DNA of 27,633 bases, from positions 1 to 27,633 of the forward strand of contig JAXHUH010000163.1 in the NCBI GenBank assembly GCA_034211175.1, written 5' to 3'. This document shows, one piece after another, positions 7,868-16,310 of the stretch; the first letter of the stretch is position 1, and each line of letters starts with the position of its first letter. The translations under genes were made by a program, and so were the position numbers. The notes beneath the pieces are model-generated. The model was not told the DNA's origin. It saw only the letters and a list, made by a program, of their open reading frames with translations, and searched no databases. Origin of the DNA: JAXHUH01 sp034211175. GTDB taxonomy: Bacteria > Actinomycetota > Acidimicrobiia > Acidimicrobiales > CAIXPF01.

Positions 7868-8842
7868 TCAGGCCGGCGGCGGGTCGGGCTCGAGCTCGGC
7901 GATGTGGAAGATGGCGTCGCCCCGGTGCACGGCCGGGGTCTCCGACCGGCCGATGACCATGCCGTGGCAGCCGGCCCGCACCGGCCGGTCCTCCGCGCCG
8001 AACGCGTCGCCGACGCGGCCGATGATCTGGCGTCGCCTCACGTGGTCGCCGAGCTCGACGCTCGGGCGGTGGATCCCGCTGCGCGGTGAGCGGGTCCACG
8101 TCGAGCGGCGGCTCACCAGCGGCTCGACCTGCGCCGGTGTGGCCAGCGAGGCATCGACGATGCCGAGGTGGGCCAGGACCCGCAGCACGCCGGCGACCCC
8201 GGTGTCGATCGCCCGGCGGTCGAAGCGCAGCGCCTCCCCCGCTTCGTAGAGCAGCACCCGCTTGTCCATGCGCCACGCCGCCTCGCGCAGCGAACCGTCG
8301 CGCAGGCGGGAGTGGAGCATCAGCGGGGCACCGAACACCCGGGCCAGCTCGGCGGTCTCCGGGTCGTCGAGGTCGGCCCGGATCTGGGGCAGGTTGGAGC
8401 GCCCGTCGGAGCCGGTGTGGAGGTCGATGCCGAGGTCGGACTGCTCGACCAGGTTGGTGATGATCAGGTGGGCGATGCGGGCCGCGAGCGAGCCGGAGTC
8501 GTTGCCGGGGAACGACCGGTTGAGGTCGCGGCGGTCGGGCAGGTAGCGGTCGCCGGTCCCGAAGCCGAACACGTTGGCGATGGGGATGGCGAGCACCCCG
8601 CCGGCCATGTCGGCGGGGTCGAGTCTGCCGAGGAGCTGGCGCACGATCTCGACGCCGTTGAGCTCGTCGCCGTGGATGGCGGCCGTGAGCCACACGACCG
8701 GCCCGTCGCGCACGCCGCGCAGCGCCACGAGCGGGACGGTCATCAGCGCACCCGACGGGAGGCGGGCGAGCCGAAGGTCGGTGTCGACCCGGGTGCCCTC
8801 GTCGACCAGCTCGCCGTCGACCTCGATCTTCGGCGCGCTCAC
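7868..8842 (-). CDS. Succinylglutamate desuccinylase/aspartoacylase-family zinc deacylase
   Basis: A 324-aa M14-like metallo-hydrolase of the AstE/AspA family (COG3608 type). Zinc-ligand motifs are visible: HGDE (H57, E60) in AAIHGDELNG, and DLHTG (H142). Between them is the family signature DLNRSFPG (106-113), which binds the substrate carboxylate. The C-terminal 100 residues form the beta-rich extra domain seen in bacterial members (GDHVRRRQIIGRV...HRGDAIFHI). It likely hydrolyses an N-acyl amino acid or gamma-glutamyl-type amide; the true substrate is unknown. It uses a GTG start and lies 130 bp downstream of a RimB-like gene in the same direction. These two families commonly cluster with the RimK glutamate ligase, which is missing here. 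Confidence 0.85.
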   Translation of the reverse strand: MSAPKIEVDGELVDEGTRVDTDLRLARLPSGALMTVPLVALRGVRDGPVVWLTAAIHGDELNGVEIVRQLLGRLDPADMAGGVLAIPIANVFGFGTGDRYLPDRRDLNRSFPGNDSGSLAARIAHLIITNLVEQSDLGIDLHTGSDGRSNLPQIRADLDDPETAELARVFGAPLMLHSRLRDGSLREAAWRMDKRVLLYEAGEALRFDRRAIDTGVAGVLRVLAHLGIVDASLATPAQVEPLVSRRSTWTRSPRSGIHRPSVELGDHVRRRQIIGRVGDAFGAEDRPVRAGCHGMVIGRSETPAVHRGDAIFHIAELEPDPPPA

Positions 8843-8972
8843 CGCGGTGGGCCCCCGCCCGGCGCGGCGAGACCACGCCGGGGGCGCGAGCGGTCGACCA
8901 TCCCCCGTACATCGACCCCGACCGGTCCACGGTTGAGCCCGAGCGGGCGGCGCCGCATCGTCGGCGGGGCGC

Positions 8973-9431
8973 TCACCGGCGTCGTCGCCCGTCGGCGTCG
9001 CGCTGCAGGTAGGAGCGGGCCGGGTCGACCACGGCCCGACCGCGCAGCGCCTCCCGGCCCAGGAGCATGCGAAAGCCCATGTCGTCGCGCCGGGTGAGCG
9101 TCAGCTCGATGGGCCAGGTGACCGCACCGAGCCGCACGCCGGTGCGCACCACCGGCCGCCGCTCGGCGTGGCCCGACGAGCTGCGGACGAGCCGCTCCTC
9201 CACGACCGGCAGCTCGACCCGCACGTTGCCGCGGGTCGAGCGCTGCTCGGGGTGGATCTCGAACGATGCGAAGGTGCCCTCGTCGCGCTGCTCGAGCCGC
9301 ACGCCGAACGCGTGGAGCGACGACGTGCGGGCTCCCGTGTCGATCTTCGCCTTGACCCGGTCGACACCGAGCTCGGGCAGGGCGATCCACTCCCGCCAGC
9401 CCACGATCATCGACGGGTTCCGGGTGCTCAC
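8973..9431 (-). CDS. RimB-like retropepsin-fold (Zn_protease/DUF785 family) protein
   Basis: A 152-aa protein of the family annotated as ATP-dependent zinc protease (PF05618), now viewed as retropepsin-like. It has the opening IVGWREWIALPELG, the KAKIDTGARTSSLHA motif with catalytic-type Asp31 in DTGA, and the closing MLLGREAL (122-129). In pseudomonads the homologue RimB helps trim the glutamate tail that RimK adds to ribosomal protein S6; here RimK is not visible. The GTG at 9431 has no clear ribosome site. ATG 9410, giving MIVGWREW, is a good alternative because the family usually begins near there. It lies between a methyltransferase gene (93 bp) and a zinc deacylase gene (130 bp), all leftward. 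Confidence 0.82.
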   Translation of the reverse strand: MSTRNPSMIVGWREWIALPELGVDRVKAKIDTGARTSSLHAFGVRLEQRDEGTFASFEIHPEQRSTRGNVRVELPVVEERLVRSSSGHAERRPVVRTGVRLGAVTWPIELTLTRRDDMGFRMLLGREALRGRAVVDPARSYLQRDADGRRRR

Positions 9432-9524
9432 GACGGACGACGGTACTTCGCCGACCGCCGCACGGGCGGGAGCCCACCCCGGCGCGACGCCGGAGCGGGC
9501 TCGTCGCGGCCCGGCGGCGTCGGC

Positions 9525-10388
9525 TCAGGCGTTGAGGCTCACCGGCGTCACGAGGCGGCGGTCCTCGGGCTCGACGAGGTCGGCCGTGGCGGCCTGTGGG
9601 CGGTCGGCGGGCCAGGCGAGGAACAGGTCGGCGGCGTGCCAGCCGCGCTCCTCGAGCGGTCCGGCGGCGCGGCCGAGGCGGTCGAGCTCGGCGAACGCGT
9701 GGCTCCGCTCACCGTCGTCGGCGAAGCGGCGCTGGGGCACGACCAGGTCCTCGACCCGCTCGGTCTTGTAGCCGCGGTCGGCGAGGACGGCCGTGATGTC
9801 GTCGGTGTCGATCCACCGCAGGGTGAGCGCGGCGATGGTCGGGCGGGAGTCGGCCGCGTCGATCAGGCGGCCGAGCGTCGCGCCGCTCACGTAGCCGATC
9901 CCGCCGGTCGAGGTGATCAGGTCGACGTCGGCGAGCACCGAACGGGCGTCGTCGTCCGGGTCGTGGCTCTCGAGGTCGGCGACGACCGCGTCGTCGAGGA
10001 GCCCGGCCTCGACCGCGTAGCCGGTCGCACGGCCGGCGACATCGAGGCCGATCAGACGGACCGGCTCGTCGACCCGGCGCTCGGCGTAGAACCGGCGGTC
10101 CCGCTCGAGGACCTCGTCGCGCCCGGCGTCGGCCGCCGCGGCGTAGTGCCCGTAGAGCTCGGTCATGTCGAGCTCGTGGTTCATCAGCGCCGCGGTCACC
10201 CCGTAGGAGCAGCACACGTCGAGGACGGTGAGCTCCGATCGGGGAGCCTCGACCCGGTCGAAGATCTTGGTGAACAGGCTGGCACCGTGTGCCGGCACCT
10301 GGTAGTCGAGCGCTCCGAGCGTCTCGTAGTAGGCCCGGGGATCGGGCTGGTCGTAGATGCTGTCGAAGTCAGCCTTGGCGCCGCTCAT
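9525..10388 (-). CDS. Class I SAM-dependent methyltransferase-like protein
   Basis: A 287-aa protein with a Rossmann-type motif I variant, LTVLDVCCSYGV (about 53-64), where most methyltransferases have DLGCGxG. A motif II-like DVAG follows beta-2 (RLIGLDVAGRATGYA), and a DLITSTGGIGYVS segment stands at the motif IV/post-IV position. The N-terminal lead (DFDSIYDQPDPRAYYETLG) is characteristic of a small family of orphan methyltransferases. A small-molecule substrate is likely, but nothing identifies it. ATG 10388 has a strong GAGGAG about 9 nt upstream. The leader of this gene can fold into stacked hairpins. It is followed in the same direction by the RimB-like and deacylase genes. Confidence 0.75.
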   Translation of the reverse strand: MSGAKADFDSIYDQPDPRAYYETLGALDYQVPAHGASLFTKIFDRVEAPRSELTVLDVCCSYGVTAALMNHELDMTELYGHYAAAADAGRDEVLERDRRFYAERRVDEPVRLIGLDVAGRATGYAVEAGLLDDAVVADLESHDPDDDARSVLADVDLITSTGGIGYVSGATLGRLIDAADSRPTIAALTLRWIDTDDITAVLADRGYKTERVEDLVVPQRRFADDGERSHAFAELDRLGRAAGPLEERGWHAADLFLAWPADRPQAATADLVEPEDRRLVTPVSLNA

Positions 10389-10416
10389 CGATGTCTGCCT
10401 CCTCGCGTCTGGACGT

Positions 10417-10472
10417 GGGTGTGGCCACCAATGGCCTACCCCATCCACACCCCCGACGCCACATTCCGTGGC
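10417..10472 (-). promoter_or_regulatory. Nested hairpins in the methyltransferase leader
   Basis: On the - strand two stems precede the methyltransferase gene. One is GCCAC-GGAAT-GTGGC (10472-10458). The other has an 8-bp outer arm pair GGGTGTGG/CCACACCC (10452-10445 with 10424-10417) and a competing inner hairpin GGCCA-TTGG-TGGCC (10436-10423). The last base is 28 nt upstream of the ATG and the ribosome site remains outside. It could be a cis-acting RNA or an operator. It does not match the SAM or SAH riboswitch consensus I know. Confidence 0.4.
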
Positions 10473-10615
10473 CAAATGGGGCCCTGAGCTGGGCTGGACG
10501 TGAGTCAAAGGTGTTGCGCGAACATGTCGTAACTCTGACACGCGAAGCCACGAGCAGGGATGAGTCGCCGTCAGAGACGTGCAAGACAGCAACCCGAAGC
10601 CGACGGCCCGGTCAC

Positions 10616-12307
10616 TCAGAGTGGCCGGACCGTCGGAACGGGGCGATCACTCGGCGGGCAGCGCCCTCGACGTGGCACCGTCCAGCGCACCACCGCGGCT
10701 GCCGCGAGCGGCTGCGGCTCGGGCTCGTGCCCGGCCACCACGTCGCCGACCGTCGGGTCGGTGACGTCGGCCGCACGATCGGGCAGGAAGCGCCAGGCGA
10801 TGAGGCCGCTGATGGCCACGACGAGGGAGCCGACCAGCACCGAGTACTGGAAGGCCTCGACCCACGACTCGCGTGCCGCGTCGACCAGGGCGACACCACC
10901 GTCGCCGAGCTGCTGGGCGGCGCCGAGCGCCCCACCGAGGGACTCGGTGGCGACGTCAGGGACATCGTCGGGCACCGTCCCGCTGACGGCATCGGAGAGG
11001 CCGTGGGCGTAGCGGGAGGCGAGGATCGACCCGATGATGGCGACGCCGAGGCTGCCGCCCAGCTCCCGCACGGTGTCGTTCATCGCCGAGCCCATGCCCG
11101 CCTTCTCCCGGGGCACGGTCGACATCAGCAGGTCGGTGGTCGGCGACATCGCCAATCCCATGCCCGACGCCATGACCACGAGCCCGATGACCAGCAGCGG
11201 GTAGTTCGGATCGACGCCCGAGGCGGCGAGCGAACCCGTGCCGAGGGCGATCATCCACATCCCGACGGCGACGGTGCGGCGCTTGCCGAACCGCTCGGCG
11301 ACCCTGGCCGACTGGGTCGAGGCGATGACCACGGCCACCGAGATGGGCAGCAGACGGACCGCGGCGTTCAGCGGTGAGTAGCCGTACACCAGCTGGAGGA
11401 GCTGGCTCATGCTGAAGAACATGCCCATGAGGGCGAAGAAGACGAGCGTGAGCGACAGGGACGAGACACCGAAGGCCCGGATGCGGAACAGACGCACGTC
11501 GAGCATCGGACTCTCGACGTGCAGCTCCCACGCGACGAACGCGGCGAGCACCAACAGGCCGAGACCGCCGACGATCAGCGTCTCCGGGGCCAGCCAGCCG
11601 TGGGCCGGCGCCTCGATGATGGCGTAGACGACCGCGACGAGCCCGACGGCGGAGAGCACGGCGCCCGGCAGGTCGAACGGCGAGCCGTGATCGCTGCGGA
11701 TCCGGGGGACGAAGCGCACGCCGAGCACGAGGGCCGTCGCCACGAACGGGAGGTTCACCGCGAACACCCAGTTCCAGTCGGCGTGCTCGAGCACCCACCC
11801 GGTCAGGAGCGGCCCGAGCGCCGTGCCCGCGCCGCTGATCCCGGCCCACATCGCCACGGCCCGGGCCCGCTCCTCGCGGGGGAACACGTTGGTGATGATC
11901 GACAGCGTCGCCGGCATGATCGCGGCACCGGCGACACCCATCGCCACGCGGGAGGCGATGACGTCGGCGGCGGAGTCGGCCACGAACGCGGCGTAGCCGG
12001 TGGCCAGGGCGAACAGCACCAGGCCGAACTGGAGGATGCCCTTGCGGCCGTAGCGGTCACCGATGTTGCCGGCAACGAAGAGCAGACCGGCGAAGACCAG
12101 CGAGTAGGCGTCGACGATCCACTGGAGCTCGCTGTTCGAGGCGTTGAGCTCCTCGCTCAGCACCGGGATCGCCACGTTCAGCGCCGTGTTGCCGACCATG
12201 ATGATCAGCAGGCTGAGACAGAGCACCCCGAGGGTCCACCATCGCCGCCGGTAGACCTCGGGGTCGATCCCCTCGTCGGGCACCCCGACCGTTGCTGCTC
12301 CTGCCAT
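10616..12307 (-). CDS. MFS exporter, DHA2 (EmrB/QacA-like), 14 helices
   Basis: A 563-aa major facilitator with about 14 hydrophobic segments, typical of the DHA2 drug:H+ antiporters. Motif A is GNIGDRYGRKG (about 80-90), and the motif C-like ISGAGTALGPLLTGWVL stretch follows helix 4. The helix 1 signature usually written LDxTIVNVALP reads VGNTALNVAIP here, so the conserved Asp is replaced by Gly, which may alter coupling. The ATG at 12307 is preferred over 12328 because GGAG lies 6 nt upstream of it. The C-terminal 60 residues are soluble and low in homology. The substrate is unknown. A palindromic site lies about 90 bp upstream. Confidence 0.9.
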   Translation of the reverse strand: MAGAATVGVPDEGIDPEVYRRRWWTLGVLCLSLLIIMVGNTALNVAIPVLSEELNASNSELQWIVDAYSLVFAGLLFVAGNIGDRYGRKGILQFGLVLFALATGYAAFVADSAADVIASRVAMGVAGAAIMPATLSIITNVFPREERARAVAMWAGISGAGTALGPLLTGWVLEHADWNWVFAVNLPFVATALVLGVRFVPRIRSDHGSPFDLPGAVLSAVGLVAVVYAIIEAPAHGWLAPETLIVGGLGLLVLAAFVAWELHVESPMLDVRLFRIRAFGVSSLSLTLVFFALMGMFFSMSQLLQLVYGYSPLNAAVRLLPISVAVVIASTQSARVAERFGKRRTVAVGMWMIALGTGSLAASGVDPNYPLLVIGLVVMASGMGLAMSPTTDLLMSTVPREKAGMGSAMNDTVRELGGSLGVAIIGSILASRYAHGLSDAVSGTVPDDVPDVATESLGGALGAAQQLGDGGVALVDAARESWVEAFQYSVLVGSLVVAISGLIAWRFLPDRAADVTDPTVGDVVAGHEPEPQPLAAAAVVRWTVPRRGRCPPSDRPVPTVRPL

Positions 12308-12572
12308 CTCGACTCCTCGCGAGCTCATGACGTGCGTGCGCCGGCTCCGCGGCCTCGGTCACAGGCGATCGACGCGAGGTGGCAGAGCTGCCATGTGTCC
12401 TAAGGTGACACTTTTTCGTGGGCGTCGCCAATGATCTCGGTCACACATGGATTCGGCCGGCGGGGCGAGCGCCAGCCGCAGACGGGAGACAACACACGGG
12501 CGGCGGCGGCCATTCCGGTCCCGCCCGTTCCGCGTCCGGTGCGGTGCGCGCGCGCAGGCGCCGCGGCCGCCG
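12308..12572. promoter_or_regulatory. Intergenic region with operator-like palindrome
   Basis: No gene is seen. At 12395-12411 GTGTC-CTAAGGT-GACAC is an inverted repeat within an AT-richer patch (TGACACTTTTT), 88 bp upstream of the DHA2 exporter start, where a promoter and a MarR/TetR-type site would be expected. The hairpin toward the esterase end is listed separately. Confidence 0.4.
12496..12528 (-). terminator. Hairpin downstream of the CE7 esterase gene
   Basis: ACGGGCGG and CCGCCCGT form a perfect 8-bp stem around a 17-nt GC-rich loop, about 45 bp after the esterase stop codon. There is no T-tract. It is the best candidate for the end of the leftward carbohydrate transcript. Confidence 0.4.
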
Positions 12573-13553
12573 TCAGCCGAGGAGCTCGGCCAACCAGCGG
12601 AGCTTCACGACGTCGTGGAAGCCCTGCCCGCCCTCGTGGTCGTTGTACGGGTACACGCGCAGCTCACCGGGACCGCCGTAGTGGTGGTGGGCGGCGAACA
12701 CGGTCGACGGCGGGCAGATCGTGTCCATCAGCGCCACCGAGACGAGCGCCGGCGCGGAGGCCCACCGGCCGAGCACCGCGACGTCGAAGTACGACAGCGT
12801 CCGGAAGACCGCCTCGACGTGGTCGCGGTGGGCCTTGAGGTAGCGGACGATCTCGCCGTAGGGGTCGGTGTCGGCGATCGCCGTGGCCCGCGGGAAGTCG
12901 CTGAGGAACGGCACGTCGGCCATGGCGGCCCGCACCTCCGGGCCGGCGAGGGCGGTGAGCCCGGCCACGGCCAGGGCGACGGCACCGCCCTGGCTCCCAC
13001 TGGTGACGACGATGCGGTCGGGGTCGACGAGCTCGTGCGCCGACGCCGCTTCCACGGCCCGCACCCCGTCGGTGAACACGCGCCGGTAGTAGTACTGCTC
13101 GGGGTCGAGGATGCCCCGGGTCATGAACCCGGGGTGGAACGGGGCGCCGGCCGGGTCGGGGTCGGGGGTGACGCCGACGGCCCACGTGGACCCCTGGCCC
13201 CTGGTGTCCATCACGAGGTGGGCGTAGCCCGCCTGGGCCCACAGGTTGCGCTCGTGGGCCAGGCCCCGGCCGCCGCCGTAGCCGACGTACTCGACCACCG
13301 CGGCCAACGGGCCGGTCGCTCCGGCGGGGACGTGGAGCCAGCCCGACACCGGCTGGCCGGCGAAGCCCGCGTAGGTGACCTCGAACGTGTCGATCACGAC
13401 CAGGCCGTTGTCCACGGGCCGGAACCGGGGCGCGAGCTCGTGGGCCCGGGCGTCGTCCAGGGTGGTCCGCCAGAACGACTCGAGGTCGGCCGGAGCGGGC
13501 AGGTCGGGGACGTAGCGCTCGAGCTCGTCGAGGGGCAGGTCGGTCCAGGGCAT
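12573..13553 (-). CDS. Acetyl xylan esterase / cephalosporin-C deacetylase family (CE7)
   Basis: A 326-aa alpha/beta-hydrolase of carbohydrate esterase family 7, typical of the family's roughly 320 aa. Visible features are the N-terminal PLDELERYVP and FWRTTLDDAR segments, the RGQGST loop, the nucleophile elbow GSQGG (Ser187), the acid in MDTICPPST (Asp277), and the catalytic His in NDHEGG (His306). The enzyme removes O-acetyl groups from short sugars in the cytoplasm; there is no signal peptide. Its place as last gene after the transporter and beta-mannosidase suggests it deacetylates imported acetylated manno- or gluco-oligosaccharides. ATG 13553 has GAGGA 8 nt upstream. The frame continues open upstream to 13844, but that portion overlaps the mannosidase gene and is ignored. 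Confidence 0.9.
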   Translation of the reverse strand: MPWTDLPLDELERYVPDLPAPADLESFWRTTLDDARAHELAPRFRPVDNGLVVIDTFEVTYAGFAGQPVSGWLHVPAGATGPLAAVVEYVGYGGGRGLAHERNLWAQAGYAHLVMDTRGQGSTWAVGVTPDPDPAGAPFHPGFMTRGILDPEQYYYRRVFTDGVRAVEAASAHELVDPDRIVVTSGSQGGAVALAVAGLTALAGPEVRAAMADVPFLSDFPRATAIADTDPYGEIVRYLKAHRDHVEAVFRTLSYFDVAVLGRWASAPALVSVALMDTICPPSTVFAAHHHYGGPGELRVYPYNDHEGGQGFHDVVKLRWLAELLG

Positions 13554-13579
13554 CGGCGGTCCTCGTCGATCCGCCTCGA

Positions 13580-13595
13580 CCGTCGGAGGCGACGG
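13580..13595 (-). other. Small intergenic hairpin between mannosidase and esterase genes
   Basis: CCGTCG-GAGG-CGACGG is a 6-bp perfect stem with a 4-nt loop in the 107-bp gap between the mannosidase stop and the esterase start. It is weak evidence of an mRNA processing or stability element and could be chance in GC-rich DNA. Confidence 0.25.
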
Positions 13596-13660
13596 CGTCG
13601 GCGCGGGCGGTTGGCACGGTCCTCGCCCGACCGGCGGCCGTGCGCCGGGCCGGACGTGGC

Positions 13661-16156
13661 TCAGCGTTGCAGGTCGTTGGCCGCCCGCAGGACCGGACGC
13701 CCGGCGCGCAGCCGCGCCATGGCGTCGTCCACGTGGTCGTCGGGCACGCCGGTCACGACGAAGCGGTGGTGCTCGCCGGGCAGGAGCGTCACGAGCTGGG
13801 AGTCCGCGGTCGCGTCGGGATGGAGGCGGTCGGCGAGCAGGCACAGGTCACGCACCAGCGTCTCCGCGCCCACGTCGACGTGCAGGCGGCCGTCGCGGTG
13901 CTCGACCCGGGTCGTCCACGACGCGCTCGCCCGTCGGTCGCGGTCGGGGGCGGGTGCCCAGCACGTGCGGATGCCGTCGATGTCGGCGATCAGGAGCTCG
14001 CCGGTCGGGTCGGTCGGCTCCACGAGGTGGGAGCCGGGCACGACCCGGGTCGCGTCGTCGGGCGCGACCGCGACGTCGACCTCCTCCTCGGCCAGCACGT
14101 TGCCCTTGGCGTCGACGCGGCGCACCGAGAGCACACCCCGCCACGACTGGCGGCGGTCGTTGACGAGGACGCACGCGGGCCCGTCGCCGGTCGGGTCGAT
14201 GACCAGGGCCCGGTCCGCGTAGGCCCGACGCAGGGCGTACCACCCCGGCTTCGGCCGGCCGCCGCCGTCGACGACGGCCCACGAGATCACCGGCCAGCAG
14301 TCGTTGAGCTGCCACCAGATCGTGCCCGAGCACCGATCGTGGACCGATCGGAGGTGGCCGACGCCGGTCTCGATGGCGCGGGCCTGGTTGAGCTGGGTGA
14401 GGAACAGCCAGTCGTCGACGTCGTCGGTCGGACCGAAGTGGGCCTCGAGCGCCCGCGCCAGCTTCTGTTGCCCATCGATCGCCTTCTGGTGGTGGGCCAC
14501 GTTCGGGTCGTCGATCGCGAGCGGGCGGCTGGCCACGCCCTCGGAGAGGGTCGCGTGGGTCGGCGGCGCCTGGAAGCCGAACTCGGCGGCGAACGGCGGC
14601 CGGTAGCGGCGGTACTCGCCGTAGTCGAGGTCGTTCCAGACGTCCCAGATGTGGATCGGGCCGCGGTCCTGGGCGTTCGGCGGGTGGACGAGGTCGCCGG
14701 CGGAGGGGCTGCCCGGCAGGTACGGCCGGGTCGGGTCGCGCTCGGCCAGCACCGCGGGGAGGACCTCCCCGTAGATCCCCGCACCCCACGGGCGGTCCCC
14801 GACCTCGTCCTGCCAGCCCCAGTCGAACCATCCCTCGATGCACTCGTTGTTGCCGTTCCACAGCACCAGGCTCGGGTGGGACGCGAGCCGGTCGACGGCG
14901 TCGGCCGCTTCGGCCCGCACCTCGTCGCGCAGGATCTCCTCCGGGTACGCGGCGCACGCGAACAGGAAGTCCTGCCAGACGAGCACGCCGCGCTCGTCGC
15001 AGAGCTCGTAGAGGTCGTCGCTCTCGTAGATCCCGCCGCCCCAGATGCGCAGCAGGTTGGCGTTGGCCCCCACGGCCCGGTCGATGCCGGCCGCGTACCG
15101 CTGCCGGTCGACGCGTGAGGGGAAGCAGTCGTCGGGGATCCAGTTGAGACCGCGGACCCACAGGCGTTCGCCGTTGACCGTGATGGCCCACCGATCGCCC
15201 TGGTCGGTCGGGGACTCGTCGATCGCCACCGTGCGGAAGCCGATGCGGCGCCGCACCACGTCGGTGACCTCCCCGTCGGCCACGACCTCGACGGTCAGGT
15301 CGTAGAGGGGTTGGTCGCCCCGCCCGATCGGCCACCACCGGGCCACGTCAGGCACCTCGAGGCGCAACGACGCGGTCCCACCGTCGACCCGAGCGGTCGA
15401 TGCGGGCCGGGCGGCCCCGTCGATGCTCCTGAGCACGGCCCGGACCTCGATCCCGTCGTCGGCCGCGTCCGCCGACGCCCGCTCGACGTCGACGGTCACG
15501 TCGGCGACGCCGAGCTCGCCGTCCTCCACGGTGGTCGCGACCCGCACCGCGGCGGCGCGGGCCCCGGACCAGGTCTCGAGGCCGACGGGGCGCCAGATCC
15601 CCGAGGTGGTCAGCCGGGGGCCCCAGTCCCACCCGAAGTTGCACGCCATCTTGCGGATGAACGCGTACGGCTCGCCGTAGGGGTTGGGGAGGTCACCGAG
15701 CTCGTCGCGCAACGCGGCGGCATGGTTCGTCGGCGCGGCGAAGCGCACCACCAGCTCGTTGGGCCCGGCGCGGAGCGTCCGGCCGACGTCGAACCGGTAG
15801 GTGCGGTGCATGTTGGCGGTCGTACCGAGCACCTCGCCGTTGAGCTCGACCTCGGCGATCGTGTCGAGCCCGTCGAACACCAGGTCGGTTCGCGCTCCCG
15901 GGTGGCCGGCCTCGTGCTCGAAGGTGAGCCGGTACTCCCATGCGGACCGGCCGATCCAGTGCTGGTCGTCCTCGTTGCGGTCGACGTAGGGGTCCTCGAT
16001 CAGCCCGGCGGCGAGAAGGTCGGTGTGCACACATCCCGGCACGGTGGCGGCCACGGGCCCGCGATCGACGACGGCCGACGGCGCGTCCTCCGCTGCGCCC
16101 GAGGGCCGCAGCTCCCAGCCGTCGTGGAGGGGCGTGCGCGTACGGGTCGAGGTCAT
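13661..16156 (-). CDS. GH2 beta-mannosidase
   Basis: An 831-aa glycoside hydrolase family 2 enzyme, the usual length for beta-mannosidases. It has an N-terminal jelly-roll (about 1-195) with DPYVDRNEDDQHWIGRSAWEYR and the signature ACNFGWDWGPRLTTSGIWRP. Ig-like domains follow, then a TIM barrel with LLRIWGGGIYESDDLYELCDERG, the acid/base in WNGNNECIEG (Glu438) and the nucleophile in AAEFGFQAPP (Glu525). The NxGWDWGP and GGGIYE motifs separate mannosidases from GH2 galactosidases and glucuronidases. It lacks a signal peptide and should act in the cytoplasm, removing terminal beta-mannose from imported oligosaccharides. ATG 16156 has GGAGC about 10 nt upstream. It lies in line with the two permeases and the esterase. 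Confidence 0.93.
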   Translation of the reverse strand: MTSTRTRTPLHDGWELRPSGAAEDAPSAVVDRGPVAATVPGCVHTDLLAAGLIEDPYVDRNEDDQHWIGRSAWEYRLTFEHEAGHPGARTDLVFDGLDTIAEVELNGEVLGTTANMHRTYRFDVGRTLRAGPNELVVRFAAPTNHAAALRDELGDLPNPYGEPYAFIRKMACNFGWDWGPRLTTSGIWRPVGLETWSGARAAAVRVATTVEDGELGVADVTVDVERASADAADDGIEVRAVLRSIDGAARPASTARVDGGTASLRLEVPDVARWWPIGRGDQPLYDLTVEVVADGEVTDVVRRRIGFRTVAIDESPTDQGDRWAITVNGERLWVRGLNWIPDDCFPSRVDRQRYAAGIDRAVGANANLLRIWGGGIYESDDLYELCDERGVLVWQDFLFACAAYPEEILRDEVRAEAADAVDRLASHPSLVLWNGNNECIEGWFDWGWQDEVGDRPWGAGIYGEVLPAVLAERDPTRPYLPGSPSAGDLVHPPNAQDRGPIHIWDVWNDLDYGEYRRYRPPFAAEFGFQAPPTHATLSEGVASRPLAIDDPNVAHHQKAIDGQQKLARALEAHFGPTDDVDDWLFLTQLNQARAIETGVGHLRSVHDRCSGTIWWQLNDCWPVISWAVVDGGGRPKPGWYALRRAYADRALVIDPTGDGPACVLVNDRRQSWRGVLSVRRVDAKGNVLAEEEVDVAVAPDDATRVVPGSHLVEPTDPTGELLIADIDGIRTCWAPAPDRDRRASASWTTRVEHRDGRLHVDVGAETLVRDLCLLADRLHPDATADSQLVTLLPGEHHRFVVTGVPDDHVDDAMARLRAGRPVLRAANDLQR

Positions 16157-16183
16157 GTGTGGCGGTGCTCCGATGTCGGGGAC

Positions 16184-16217
16184 GTGGCGGCGTCGGCGAC
16201 GAGCGCGACGCCGCCAC
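16184..16217 (-). other. Strong 12-bp hairpin upstream of the beta-mannosidase gene
   Basis: GTGGCGGCGTCG and CGACGCCGCCAC form a perfect 12-bp stem with a 10-nt loop, 27 bp upstream of the mannosidase ATG and about 94 bp after the permease stop. It lies inside the presumed operon, so it may attenuate read-through or protect an upstream mRNA end. Confidence 0.55.
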
Positions 16218-16287
16218 CTCACGAATGATGGGCGCGGGCTGCGGGCTGTGTGGACCCGCGAGCGGCGACAGCCCCCGGCGCCGGCCG

Positions 16288-16305
16288 GCCGGGGACTCCC
16301 CCGGC
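16288..16305 (-). terminator. Hairpin just after the second permease gene
   Basis: GCCGGGG-ACTC-CCCCGGC is a 7-bp all-GC stem with a 4-nt loop, 5 bp beyond the stop codon of the permease. No T-tract follows, so partial termination or 3' end protection within the operon is the likelier role. Confidence 0.45.
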
Positions 16306-16310
16306 GGTGC

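Noticed and set aside
10389..10500. SAM or SAH riboswitch before the methyltransferase gene
   Set aside because: Hairpins exist, but none of the conserved bases of the classes I remember are in the right arrangement; it is kept only as an unassigned leader structure.
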